A stretch of DNA of 64,000 nt, taken from positions 2,542,001 to 2,606,000 of the forward strand of contig NZ_CP038256.1 of NCBI RefSeq assembly GCF_004564075.1, written 5' to 3'. Source of the DNA: Microbacterium sediminis (lineage in GTDB: Bacteria > Actinomycetota > Actinomycetes > Actinomycetales > Microbacteriaceae). Under the pieces are notes generated by a model. It worked only from the letters and a program-made list of their open reading frames with translations, was not told the DNA's origin and made no database searches. Numbering within the stretch: the first letter of the stretch is position 1; each line of letters begins with the position of its first letter. Both the position numbers and the translations under genes were made by a program. Below, piece by piece: positions 35,588-43,471 of this stretch.

Positions 35588-36925
35588 GTGGCGAGAGCGA
35601 GCGTGAATCTCGTGCTCGCTGGGGCGGGCAGAAGGCGTGATCTCGCCGTGCCCGCCGACGTCACGGTCCGCGAGCTGCTGCACGCTTCGGGACTCGACTC
35701 CTCGCGCGTGGGCGTGATCGGTCCGGCGGGCGACCCGCTGCCGCTCGACACGGCGGTGGGCGATCAGGCACCCGACGGCTCGCTGCTGTGGGTGTTCGAC
35801 ACCGCGGCGGCCGTGTCCGCCTCTCGTGCCGCCGACGAGGCGCAGCGCCGCCGCCGCGCCCGCACCGACGTGCCCGCGGCCGTGCGGATCGCCCTGGTCG
35901 CCGCCATCGCGACCGCCCTGACCGTCTCGGCCCTGCTGCAGCCGCACTCCTCGTGGATCGCCCTGGCCGTCGGCCTGCTCGCGCTCGGCGCGGCCGCGCT
36001 CGTGTTCCACCCGGCGGCCGCGTCGTCGGAGGTGCTCGCCATGCTCGCGCCGGCGGTCGCGTTCGCTGCCGGCGCCGTCGCGTTGTCGGGCAGCCGCTCG
36101 CCGCAGGCCATCCTGTCGGTCGGCGCGATCGGCGCCGCGACCGTCGCCTGCCTGCGCCACGGGTACGCGCGGCTGCGCGCGCAGCCGGTGGCGACGATCA
36201 CCGGCGGCGGGGCGTTCATCTGGGCCGCGATCGCCGTGGTGCTCACCACCTGCTTCCTCGCGGGCATGCCGGCCCACGCGCCGGCCTCCCTGCTGCTGGC
36301 CGCCTCCCCGCTGGCCTTCCGGGCGCTCACGCCCGCGTCGGTGCCGATCGAGGAGGAGGACCTGCTCGACATGCCCTTCCTCGTGCGCGACGCCCCCGGC
36401 GTGCGCGGGGGCCTGCCGCGGCCGCCCCGCCGCGTCGACCGCCGCGAGGTGTCCACTACGATCGTCGAGGCCGGGCGCAAGCGCGACTCCGCGGCGGTCC
36501 TGCTCGCGATCACGACGGCCGCCTCGGCGTGGGGTCTGCTCGCCGCCGTGCCGGCCGGAACCGTGTCGGAGTGGTGCGCGATCGGCGGCACGGCGGGCGT
36601 CGCGGCGTTCCTGGCGCTGTGGTCGCGCACCGCGCACCAGGGCGTGACGAAGGTGGCCTCCGGCCTCGCCGCGATCGCCGCGGCGGCCGCCGTCGTGGTC
36701 ACGGTCGCGCCGATGTGGTCGTTCCTGCCCGCCGCGCTGGCGCTCGGGCTGTTCGTGTGCGGCGCGATCGCCACGCTGCTCATCCGGGCGGTGCAGAAGG
36801 GCTGGCGATCGCTGGGCTGGTCGCGCGCCGGCGACCTGCTCGAGGGCGCCCTGGTGGCGCTCACCCCGGCGGTCCTGCTCTACGCATCCGGGATCATCGA
36901 CGAGATCGGCAGGAGGATCGCATGA
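35588..36925 (+). CDS. EccD-like ubiquitin-fold membrane protein (second EccD paralogue)
   Basis: A 445-residue protein with an N-terminal ubiquitin-like (YukD) domain at ~5-72 (VNLVLAGAGRRRDLAVPADVTVRELL) followed by about 10-11 hydrophobic helices, with a cytoplasmic loop around residues 255-300. This is the architecture of EccD, the channel-lining subunit of T7SS. It differs clearly from the EccD at 49388 (no obvious block identity beyond the fold), so the locus encodes two paralogues. The start is GTG 35588 with a weak GGA upstream. Its stop overlaps the ATG of the RDD-FHA gene (ATGA). EccD forms dimers in known ESX complexes, so a hetero-pair is conceivable. Confidence 0.82.
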   Translation: MARASVNLVLAGAGRRRDLAVPADVTVRELLHASGLDSSRVGVIGPAGDPLPLDTAVGDQAPDGSLLWVFDTAAAVSASRAADEAQRRRRARTDVPAAVRIALVAAIATALTVSALLQPHSSWIALAVGLLALGAAALVFHPAAASSEVLAMLAPAVAFAAGAVALSGSRSPQAILSVGAIGAATVACLRHGYARLRAQPVATITGGGAFIWAAIAVVLTTCFLAGMPAHAPASLLLAASPLAFRALTPASVPIEEEDLLDMPFLVRDAPGVRGGLPRPPRRVDRREVSTTIVEAGRKRDSAAVLLAITTAASAWGLLAAVPAGTVSEWCAIGGTAGVAAFLALWSRTAHQGVTKVASGLAAIAAAAAVVVTVAPMWSFLPAALALGLFVCGAIATLLIRAVQKGWRSLGWSRAGDLLEGALVALTPAVLLYASGIIDEIGRRIA

Positions 36926-37947
36926 CGATCGACCCCCACACCGTCGCCCCGAGGCGCTTCCCGCTGCGCCCGCCCGCGCGTGCGCGGCAGCCGCGGCAGG
37001 AGCTCGCCCCCGCCGGCGTGGGCTCGCGCCTGCTGGCCTGGCTGATCGACCTCGTCGCCGTCGCGGCGGCCGCGGCGGTGGCCTGGCTGCTGACGTCGTC
37101 GCCCCTGGTCGCGGCGATCGTCGCCCTGGAGCTCCTCATCGGTTTCGTCGTGTGGGAGGGCCACACCGGCTGCACCCCCGGTCAGCTGGCGCTCGGGCTG
37201 CGCACGGTCCGCGTGGGAACGCCGGTCTCGGCCGGCGCCGCGGCGGTCATCCCGCGCGCCCTGATCTTCGGCGCCGCGCACCTGCTCGCCGTCGTCGGTG
37301 CCCCGCTCCTCATCCTCACCGCCCTCGCCGATCCCCGCCGGCGCGGCCAGGCCTGGCACGACAAGGTCGGCGGCCTCCAGGTGGTCGATGTGCGCCGCAG
37401 CGTGCGCGGGGCCACGCTGCCGCACCTGCCGCCCGCCTACCCGACGGGCGTCCCGGGCTTCACGCCGTCGATGCCGCAGCCCGTGCCGGTGCGCGCCGAC
37501 GGCCCCGCACCCGAGTCGCCCCTGCTGCCCCGCGACGCCGTGACGCGCATCGAGAACCCCGAGCGGCCGCCGGTGCCGCCGACGCCCGCTCCGGCGCCGG
37601 CGCCCGCGCGACCCGCGTTCGCGTTCCGCCTCGACGACGGCACCGTCGTGCCCGTCGACCGCGGCGGCTACCTCGGCCGCCGCCCGTCCGCGCCCGAGGG
37701 CCAGGCCGGCGCCCTGCTCGTGGCGGTTCCCGACCCGGAGCGCTCGATGTCGCGCACACACGCCCGCTTCGGCGTGACCAACGGTCAGCTCTGGTACGAG
37801 GACCTCGGATCCGGCAACGGCACCATCGTGCAGATCCCCGACGGCCGCAGCGTCGATCTCACGCCGCACTCCCGCGTCGCCCTGCAGCCCGGCGCGACCC
37901 TGCTGCTCGGGACCCGCAGCGTGCAGGTCATCCCCTACGAGGGCTGA
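36922..37947 (+). CDS. RDD-FHA domain membrane protein
   Basis: A 341-residue protein. Residues ~30-155 form an RDD membrane domain (GVGSRLLAWLIDLVAV, then WHDKVGGLQVVD). A Pro-rich linker (~165-235) connects to a C-terminal FHA domain (~240-335) with all canonical phosphothreonine-binding elements: GGYLGRR, SMSRTHARF and DLGSGNGT. The protein therefore probably recruits a Thr-phosphorylated partner at the inner membrane. The ATG at 36922 overlaps the EccD-like stop by 4 nt with AGGAGG upstream, so the two are translationally coupled. In Firmicutes the T7SS ATPase EssC carries FHA domains itself; here FHA is on a separate T7SS-linked protein. Confidence 0.9.
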   Translation: MTIDPHTVAPRRFPLRPPARARQPRQELAPAGVGSRLLAWLIDLVAVAAAAAVAWLLTSSPLVAAIVALELLIGFVVWEGHTGCTPGQLALGLRTVRVGTPVSAGAAAVIPRALIFGAAHLLAVVGAPLLILTALADPRRRGQAWHDKVGGLQVVDVRRSVRGATLPHLPPAYPTGVPGFTPSMPQPVPVRADGPAPESPLLPRDAVTRIENPERPPVPPTPAPAPAPARPAFAFRLDDGTVVPVDRGGYLGRRPSAPEGQAGALLVAVPDPERSMSRTHARFGVTNGQLWYEDLGSGNGTIVQIPDGRSVDLTPHSRVALQPGATLLLGTRSVQVIPYEG

Positions 37948-37959
37948 TCGGCGGGGCCG

Positions 37960-38535
37960 TCACTTCCCGGCCGTGATGCCCTGTGGCACGGCCGGCACGT
38001 CGCCCGGCCAATCGCCCAACCGCTCGCGGTGGGACGCGCCCGTCGTCGTGCTCACATCGATGTTCGCGGTGCCGAGCTTGTCGGGAGTCGCGATCGACGA
38101 GGCCCCGGGCTCCATCCATCCGGCCTCCGCGGCCGCGGCGGCGATGTCGACCTGTGACGACGGGTCGGCCGTCGTCAGGTAGATCGTCACGAGGGCGTTG
38201 GGCTGCCATCCTTCTCGCACCGACCACGCGGACTCCACGAGGAACGTCACCAGGGCGGGACCGTCGACGAGCGTGTGGCCCGCCTCGAGCTCAACCGTGA
38301 TGACGTAGCCGGTGTTGCCCTTGACGTTGGGCCTGCCGCCACCCTCAGCCGTGATCTCGAGGCCCGGGATCCGCTGCAGGGACTCCTGCATCTCCGCGAA
38401 CGTCTGCCCACCGCTGTCGGCATCGTGCGGGACGTCGTCGTCGAACGTCTGCGGCCCGGCCGAGCATCCCGCCACCGTCGCGGCGAGGAGCCCGATGATC
38501 GCCGCGGCGACCCCGCGTCTGCGGCCCATTCGCAT
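37960..38535 (-). CDS. Lipoprotein of unknown function in the T7SS locus
   Basis: A 191-residue secreted lipoprotein. The basic start MRMGRRRG, a hydrophobic stretch and the lipobox TVAG-C give a mature N-terminus at about Cys24. The mature part has a beta-rich pattern (NTGYVITVELEAGHTLVD, NALVTIYLTT) without a family I recognise. The start at 38535 is chosen for GGAGGG 4-5 nt upstream; ATG 38529 is two codons later. It lies downstream of a terminator on the same strand as the Gly-rich gene and converges with the RDD-FHA gene, leaving a 12-bp gap. It might be an accessory of the secretion system. Confidence 0.7.
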   Translation of the reverse strand: MRMGRRRGVAAAIIGLLAATVAGCSAGPQTFDDDVPHDADSGGQTFAEMQESLQRIPGLEITAEGGGRPNVKGNTGYVITVELEAGHTLVDGPALVTFLVESAWSVREGWQPNALVTIYLTTADPSSQVDIAAAAAEAGWMEPGASSIATPDKLGTANIDVSTTTGASHRERLGDWPGDVPAVPQGITAGK

Positions 38536-38550
38536 GTTCCCTCCACACGC

Positions 38551-38586
38551 CGATGCCCCGAGGATCGTCAGATCCCCGGGGCATCG
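38551..38586 (-). terminator. Terminator after the Pro/Gly-rich T7SS protein gene
   Basis: CGATGCCCCGAGGATC (38551-38566) pairs with GATCCCCGGGGCATCG (38571-38586) around GTCA, one mismatch, 9 nt beyond the stop at 38595. Confidence 0.85.
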
Positions 38587-38594
38587 GTCTCGCG

Positions 38595-40310
38595 TCACCA
38601 GCCGAGCTCGTCGGCGATGTCGTTGTCTCCGCGACCGCCGGCCCGGCCCAGCTTGCCGAGGTCGACGGTGATCTCCTCGTCCTCGAGCTGCATGGCGATC
38701 AGGTCGAGTCCCTTGCGCTGGCGCTTCTTGTCGTCGCGCCCCCCGGCTCCCGGTGCGCCGCCGACGACGCCGCCCATGCCGCGCGCGCCGACGCCGCGGC
38801 CCGCCGCGCCGGCGCCCCGGCCGGCCGCGCCCTTGCCCGAGCCCGCGGCACCCGTACCGCCACCGGCGACCACGCCGCCCGCGCCGGTGCCGGCCACGCC
38901 GGCGCGACCGCCGACACCCCGTGCCGCCGCCCCGGCACCGCGTGCCGCCGTGCCGGCGCCTCGGCCCGTCGCGCCCTTGCCGTTCTGGGCACCGGCCGCA
39001 CCGGGCGCGACCATGCCACCGAGGCCGCCTCGCGCTCCCGCGGCACCGCGCAGGCCCGCACCGCGGCCGTTCGCGCCGGAGCGGCTTCCCGCACCCGCCG
39101 CGCCGTTGGCCGCCGGCACACCGACCGCGCCGCCGAGGCCGCGCGCCCCGGCGCCGCCACGGAGCCCGGCTCCGCCCTTGCCCGCCGCACCCTTTCCGGC
39201 GGCGCCAGGCGCATTGCCGCCGGGCGCGAAGATGCCGCCCAGGCCGCCGCCGAGGCGTCCCCCGCCGAGCCGGCTCGCGACGCCGGCGCCGATCGCACCG
39301 CCGCCCAGGGCCGCACCGATGTTCGGGGCACCCGAGCCGCCGGGCGTGTAGCCCGAGCCGCCACCGATGGTGCCGCCCCCGATGCCGCCCGGCGTGTAGG
39401 TTCCGGGCGTGATGTCGCCGTCCACCGAGATGTCGTTGTCACCGATCGGCGGGTAGTCGTACACCGGCGGCTCGTACACCGGGTAGTCGCCGTTGCCGCT
39501 CGGCGGCGGCGTGTAGGTGGGCGGGGTGTACGTGGGCGAGTCGTCGTCGGGGCTGGGCAGATCCGGCACCGGCAGCTGCGGAGTCTCGTTGTCGGGCGTC
39601 GGCAGATCCGGCGTCGGGATCGTCGGCGTCGGCTGCTGCGGGCCGTTCGGCAGCGTGGGAACGCCGCCACTGCCGCCGCCCGGCAGGCCGCCGCCGCCCG
39701 GCGTGCTCCAATCGAGTTCCGGGGCCGGCGTCGAGTCCGGGACATCGTTCGGATTCGGGAAGTCGTCGATAGCCGCTTGCGGAAGCTGCCGCGCCGCGTT
39801 GTTCATCGACTGGCTGAACGCCTGGAGCGCCGCGCGTGCGGCATCCTCGCGCCGCTGGCGGTTGTTTCCGAGGAACCAGTCGGCGATCTTGTCGGCGGCG
39901 AGGAAGCCGACCGGACCGCCGACCACGAGGCCCCCTGCCTCGATTCCTCGTTCGACCCACCACTCCTGAGTCGGGTCGAGATCGGCGCCCGGCAGGCTCT
40001 CGAGCGCCCGCTTGGCGTCGGCGAGCGCGCCCGTCGCGGAGGACCAGCCCGGCGCCATCTGGCCGATACGCGTCTCGAGGTTGTTGAGATGGGTCACGAG
40101 CGCGCCCAGCCGCTCGTCCGCTGCCGTCGCGATGTCGCCCGTGAGCCCGCCGTTGCCGCGCACCTTCTGGATCGCGTCGACGACGTCGCTGAGCGTGGCC
40201 TTGGTGTCGTAGACCCTGCCATCGAGCGCCTCGCGCGCGTCGTGATTGTCGTAGGTCGCCGCGACCGCCTGCAGCCGCTCCTCCCACGTCTGCGCCGTGC
40301 ACACGTCCAT
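38595..40310 (-). CDS. Large WXG-like protein with Pro-rich and Gly-rich C-terminus (candidate T7SS substrate)
   Basis: A 571-residue protein without signal peptide. Residues ~1-190 are helical (LSDVVDAIQKVRG, ETRIGQMAPGWSSATGAL) and include a W-S-S turn like the WXG turn of T7SS substrates, plus one hydrophobic segment near GGLVVGGPVGFLAADKI. Residues ~195-300 are Pro/Tyr/Asp-rich (PTYTPPPSG, YEPPVYDYPP). Residues ~320-530 are almost only Gly, Ala and Arg/Ser. The C-terminus is charged (DDKKRQRKGL and LEDEEITVDLGKLG). The family is not recognised; an LXG/PPE-like substrate that reaches the cell surface is the best guess. It starts 1 nt after the stop of its 115-residue neighbour, so they are co-translated. 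Confidence 0.72.
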   Translation of the reverse strand: MDVCTAQTWEERLQAVAATYDNHDAREALDGRVYDTKATLSDVVDAIQKVRGNGGLTGDIATAADERLGALVTHLNNLETRIGQMAPGWSSATGALADAKRALESLPGADLDPTQEWWVERGIEAGGLVVGGPVGFLAADKIADWFLGNNRQRREDAARAALQAFSQSMNNAARQLPQAAIDDFPNPNDVPDSTPAPELDWSTPGGGGLPGGGSGGVPTLPNGPQQPTPTIPTPDLPTPDNETPQLPVPDLPSPDDDSPTYTPPTYTPPPSGNGDYPVYEPPVYDYPPIGDNDISVDGDITPGTYTPGGIGGGTIGGGSGYTPGGSGAPNIGAALGGGAIGAGVASRLGGGRLGGGLGGIFAPGGNAPGAAGKGAAGKGGAGLRGGAGARGLGGAVGVPAANGAAGAGSRSGANGRGAGLRGAAGARGGLGGMVAPGAAGAQNGKGATGRGAGTAARGAGAAARGVGGRAGVAGTGAGGVVAGGGTGAAGSGKGAAGRGAGAAGRGVGARGMGGVVGGAPGAGGRDDKKRQRKGLDLIAMQLEDEEITVDLGKLGRAGGRGDNDIADELGW

Positions 40311-40311
40311 C

Positions 40312-40659
40312 TCAGACCCCCAGGTTCTTGATCGCCGCGTTCAGCGCGTTGCGCAGCTGCTGCGCCTGAGCCGCGTCCGTCTCGTCGATGTCGTCGACCG
40401 CGGCGAGCAGCTGCCGGGCCATGTAGTCCGCCTCGACCTTCGCGGCCGTGAGGATGCTCTTTCCGCTGGCGATGTTGTTGCTGAATGCCTGACGGAACTC
40501 CGCCGCTGCGGGGTCGCTCGTCCAGACCGCACCGATCTGGCCCTCGTCGGCGCCGCTGAGACGCTCATGCGCGGTCTCGAGGACGCCGACCAGTTCCTCG
40601 AGACGCTTCACCTGGCCCGAGATCACCTCGGCGCGATCGGAGCTGAACTCCCCTGCCAT
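40312..40659 (-). CDS. Small helical WXG-like protein (115 aa)
   Basis: A 115-residue helical protein with a central W-T-S-D turn (IGAVWTSDPAAAEFRQAF), resembling WXG100 proteins though the Gly is replaced. The ATG at 40659 has a strong GGGGGAGA site, and the stop TGA is one nt from the ATG of the 571-residue protein, an arrangement that matches co-secreted heterodimer pairs in T7SS loci (small partner first). No YxxxD signal is seen at its C-terminus. A 33-nt sequence shared with the mycosin promoter region lies upstream (40725-40757). Confidence 0.75.
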   Translation of the reverse strand: MAGEFSSDRAEVISGQVKRLEELVGVLETAHERLSGADEGQIGAVWTSDPAAAEFRQAFSNNIASGKSILTAAKVEADYMARQLLAAVDDIDETDAAQAQQLRNALNAAIKNLGV

Positions 40660-40724
40660 ATCTCCCCCTGTAGATCAGTCGACGCGGCCCATGTTATGTG
40701 CGCCGCGCGATCCGCGACATGGAG

Positions 40725-40757
40725 AGAACTCCCCACGTGGCTACCGGCGGCGGGTGG
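40725..40757. repeat. 33-nt direct repeat, copy 1 (flanks the mycosin gene)
   Basis: Identical at 32 of 33 positions to 42079-42111 (shared block CCCACGTGGCTACCGGCGG). It contains the stop codon of the mycosin gene at 40741-42036 and lies 66 nt upstream of the next start (40659). Confidence 0.9.
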
Positions 40758-42036
40758 CGAGCACGATGATCAGCACCACCACGCCGATCACGACGATCGC
40801 CGCGAGCACGAGCAGCACGACCAGGAGGATCGGCACCCCGTCCCCCATCGGCGCAGGGGTCGGCGCTCCCTCCGGGTCGTCCGAGGCACCGTCGTCCGGC
40901 GTCACCGGCTCCAGCGGGTAGGGACCGAACTCGTCGGAGAACACGCCTTCGTCGTACATCGCCGGCGTCGGGATGCCGTCCTCGCGAATCAGCGGATTCT
41001 CGTCCGGGAACTGAGACGGATCGGTCGCCATCAGGCGCGGGACGTCGATGCGTCCCCACCCCTCCTCATCCGTGTGCACCGGATCGGGCTGCGCATGCGA
41101 GGCCGTGTGCACCAGAGACTGCAGCACCTGATTCGGCGTCGCCTCCGGATACGCCTCCATCACCAACGCCAACACCCCCGCCACAAACGGCGTCGCAAGC
41201 GAGTTGGACGCCCCCAGGATGACCGGCTCCGACCAGGACAGATCCTCGCCCGGCTCGTATGAGAGGAACTTGTCGCCCGGGGCGACGATCGACAACCATG
41301 GACCGACCACCGGGTCATCACGCTCACCCTCGGGACCGAAGTTCTCCACCGACACCACACCGTTGAACTGCTCGACCCCGGGGGCGTTCGGACTCACCGG
41401 GTCTGCCATGGCAGAGTCATTCGGGTTGCCGGCGACGACGATCACTCCGGCCTTGATGGCCTGCAGCAGAGCCGTTGCAGACACCGTGTCGAAGATCTGG
41501 AGGGACGTGAACACCAGCATGTCGGCGCCGTTCGCCACCGCGTCCTGCACGACGGTCGCCAGATATCCCGACGGGTCATCGGGGCACGGAGTGGTCAACC
41601 AAGATTCCCCGCTGTCGACCTCATCCGTGCCCAGGGAATACACGAGCACCTCCGCCCCCGGGGCAACGCCCTGGATCCCAGGGTTCCCGCCCACCGGCTG
41701 ACCATTCCCGACGATCACCGCGGAGACTCCCGTGCCGTGCCGGCTGCCCGGGTCGTCAGAGATCACCGGGACCGGGGTGCCGTCGGGGCAGGAGTCGACG
41801 CCGCCCGGACGGATGTTCGCGCCCACCAGCGTGTGAGCCTCGGTGTTCACCGAGCTGTCGATGACGGCGATCGTGACGCCCTCGCCGGTCGCCGTGGCCT
41901 GCGCCTCGCGCACGCCCGTATCCTCGAACCACCAGTTGCCCGCCGCGTAGTCCGTCGCCGCCGCGGCCGGCAGCGCCGACCCCACCAGCAGCGCACCCGC
42001 AACGACCGCAGCCGTCCTCCGAAGTCCCCGCTTCAT
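40741..42036 (-). CDS. Mycosin-like S8 serine protease (first copy)
   Basis: A 431-residue membrane-anchored subtilisin. Signal peptide MKRGLRRTAAVVAGALLVGS ends near PAAAA. The catalytic residues are Asp60 (VIDSSV), His100 (SRHGTGVS), oxyanion Asn204 (VVAGN) and Ser279 (NSLATPFVAG). A C-terminal Pro/Asp-rich spacer leads to a membrane helix (VPILLVVLLVLAAIVVIGVV) and RRR tail, as in mycosins MycP, which process or stabilise T7SS complexes. It differs from the second mycosin at 52136. The start 42036 is preceded by GGGGGT only. Its flanks carry 33-nt direct repeats. Confidence 0.88.
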   Translation of the reverse strand: MKRGLRRTAAVVAGALLVGSALPAAAATDYAAGNWWFEDTGVREAQATATGEGVTIAVIDSSVNTEAHTLVGANIRPGGVDSCPDGTPVPVISDDPGSRHGTGVSAVIVGNGQPVGGNPGIQGVAPGAEVLVYSLGTDEVDSGESWLTTPCPDDPSGYLATVVQDAVANGADMLVFTSLQIFDTVSATALLQAIKAGVIVVAGNPNDSAMADPVSPNAPGVEQFNGVVSVENFGPEGERDDPVVGPWLSIVAPGDKFLSYEPGEDLSWSEPVILGASNSLATPFVAGVLALVMEAYPEATPNQVLQSLVHTASHAQPDPVHTDEEGWGRIDVPRLMATDPSQFPDENPLIREDGIPTPAMYDEGVFSDEFGPYPLEPVTPDDGASDDPEGAPTPAPMGDGVPILLVVLLVLAAIVVIGVVVLIIVLATRRR

Positions 42037-42072
42037 ACCCCCGACGCTACCCGAGCGGCGATTCCTCCGCCC

Positions 42073-42090
42073 GTGGGCAGAACTGCCCAC
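42073..42090. promoter_or_regulatory. 18-bp palindrome in the mycosin/operon divergent promoter
   Basis: GTGGGCAG-AA-CTGCCCAC has perfect 8-bp arms, 37 nt upstream of the mycosin start and 51 nt before the divergent gene at 42141. It could be an operator acting on both directions. Confidence 0.45.
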
Positions 42091-42111
42091 GTGGCTACCG
42101 GCGGCGGGTGG
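42079..42111. repeat. 33-nt direct repeat, copy 2
   Basis: Partner of 40725-40757 (one mismatch, at 42085). Lies upstream of the mycosin start and overlaps the palindrome at 42073-42090. Confidence 0.9.
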
Positions 42112-42128
42112 GATCCCACGCCAGCCCA

Positions 42129-42134
42129 TATGAT
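42129..42134 (+). promoter_or_regulatory. -10 box of a leaderless operon in the T7SS locus
   Basis: TATGAT (near-consensus) ends 6 nt before the ATG at 42141. No Shine-Dalgarno precedes that ATG, so the operon 42141-44880 is probably leaderless. Confidence 0.7.
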
Positions 42135-42140
42135 CCGATC

Positions 42141-42839
42141 ATGGCGGAGGGGGCACCGACCGGGCGCGCGGCAAGCGCGGCGCCCGCACAGGGCGGCGAC
42201 CCGTCCGCGCCCGCGCGCCGTTCGGCACGCGTTCTCGCACGCGCGGCCGCGAGCAAGCTGCCCACGAGATACCTCACCGCGATCCTCACCGGCCTGTTCC
42301 TCGCCGCCACCGCCGCCTTCGGGGGACTGAACGACGCTCCGCCCGAGGCGGCCCCCGAGCCGGTCGTGATCGCGACGGATGAGGCGCACAGCACCGGCCG
42401 CTACACGATCACCTTCCGCGGCGCCTACCTGGCGGACTTCTGGGAGGACTCGGGCGTGTACCCCGAGGAGGGGCAGCGATCGATCGTCCTCCTCGCCGAG
42501 GTGGTGTGCGATGGGCCGACCTCGATGACCACGAGCGACTTCATCGCGTCCCTTTCGGGCGACGCGCTGCCCGTCGACGAGTACTTCGGCGGAGCGGACA
42601 CCACCATCGTCCGCGCCGACGATCACCTCGTCTCGCCGACGATGCCGCCGCACGTGACGGTGCCGCTCGTGTTCGGCTGGGAGGTCCCCGCCGACGCGTA
42701 CACCGCGGGCGACACGATCGAGCTCACGCTGCGGGGCGAGCGGCGCGAGGAGACCTCGTTCCTGGGCCACGCGACGTTCTGGAACGAGACGGGAGAGGAC
42801 GCCACCGTGCGCCTCGTGCTCGAGGACGTGGACGCATGA
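42141..42839 (+). CDS. Membrane-anchored protein with extracytoplasmic beta domain (unknown)
   Basis: A 232-residue protein. A basic Ala/Pro-rich cytoplasmic tail (~1-50) is followed by one membrane helix (YLTAILTGLFLAATAAFGG) and an outer domain of ~165 residues with alternating beta strands (GRYTITFRGAYLAD, SIVLLAEVVCD, HVTVPLVFGWEVP), similar in plan to DUF4352-type immunoglobulin-like domains. Not assigned to a family. It begins a three-gene operon in which each stop overlaps the next start (ATGA). The neighbour at 42836 has the same design. Position inside the T7SS locus suggests an envelope accessory role, which is inference. Confidence 0.72.
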   Translation: MAEGAPTGRAASAAPAQGGDPSAPARRSARVLARAAASKLPTRYLTAILTGLFLAATAAFGGLNDAPPEAAPEPVVIATDEAHSTGRYTITFRGAYLADFWEDSGVYPEEGQRSIVLLAEVVCDGPTSMTTSDFIASLSGDALPVDEYFGGADTTIVRADDHLVSPTMPPHVTVPLVFGWEVPADAYTAGDTIELTLRGERREETSFLGHATFWNETGEDATVRLVLEDVDA

Positions 42840-43471
42840 CGGGCCGCGCCCGCGCGGCGACGGCCTGGCTCGCGGCCGCCGCGCTGATCGCGGCGGGATG
42901 GATCGTGCTGCAGGTCGCACCCGGTCCCGAGGTGTACTGGGAGACCTTCTACCGCAGCGCTTCGATCGGCGAGACCGCCGCGACCGCGAAGTCGCGGGTG
43001 ACCGTGCTCGAGGTGCGGGCGGCCGAGGCCGTGTCAGACTCGACGGGCTGGCGAAGCGACGTCGCAGGGAGCGCAGGCAACGACAGCGTCTGGATCCTCG
43101 TCGACCTCGAGGTCGAGGGCCGGTACCGCGAGCCGGACCCCGACCCGGGCCTCGACGAGGGGCTGTACGACATCGCCCCGTTCGGCATGAGGGACATCGA
43201 GGCCGGGGGCGAGAGCTACCGGGCGAGCGAGCGGCCGCAGCAGAGCCTGGGCTCGTTCGGGAACTCCTATCCCTTCGATACGGTCACGACGGGCACGCTC
43301 GCGTTCGAGGTGCCCGCCGACGTGCTCGACCTGCACGACGCCCGCGTCGTGCTCGCCCACACCGGCGTCCCGTCGATGGAGGAGGCGATCATCGTGCCGC
43401 TGTGGCCGAGCGAGCTGGACGTCGCCGCCCACGCCGCGGTGCACGACACGATCACGGAGCCGGCCTCATGA
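42836..43471 (+). CDS. Second membrane-anchored beta-domain protein (unknown)
   Basis: A 211-residue protein with an N-terminal signal anchor (ATAWLAAAALIAAGWIVLQV) and an outer beta-rich domain (RVTVLEVRAAEAV, DSVWILVDLEVEGRY, GTLAFEVPADVL). The pattern V-V-L-V-x-L-E-V in the middle resembles DUF4352-like domains and its upstream neighbour, so the two may be paralogues. The ATG lies in an ATGA overlap with the upstream stop and its own stop overlaps the next ATG. No catalytic residues are seen. Confidence 0.7.
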   Translation: MTGRARAATAWLAAAALIAAGWIVLQVAPGPEVYWETFYRSASIGETAATAKSRVTVLEVRAAEAVSDSTGWRSDVAGSAGNDSVWILVDLEVEGRYREPDPDPGLDEGLYDIAPFGMRDIEAGGESYRASERPQQSLGSFGNSYPFDTVTTGTLAFEVPADVLDLHDARVVLAHTGVPSMEEAIIVPLWPSELDVAAHAAVHDTITEPAS

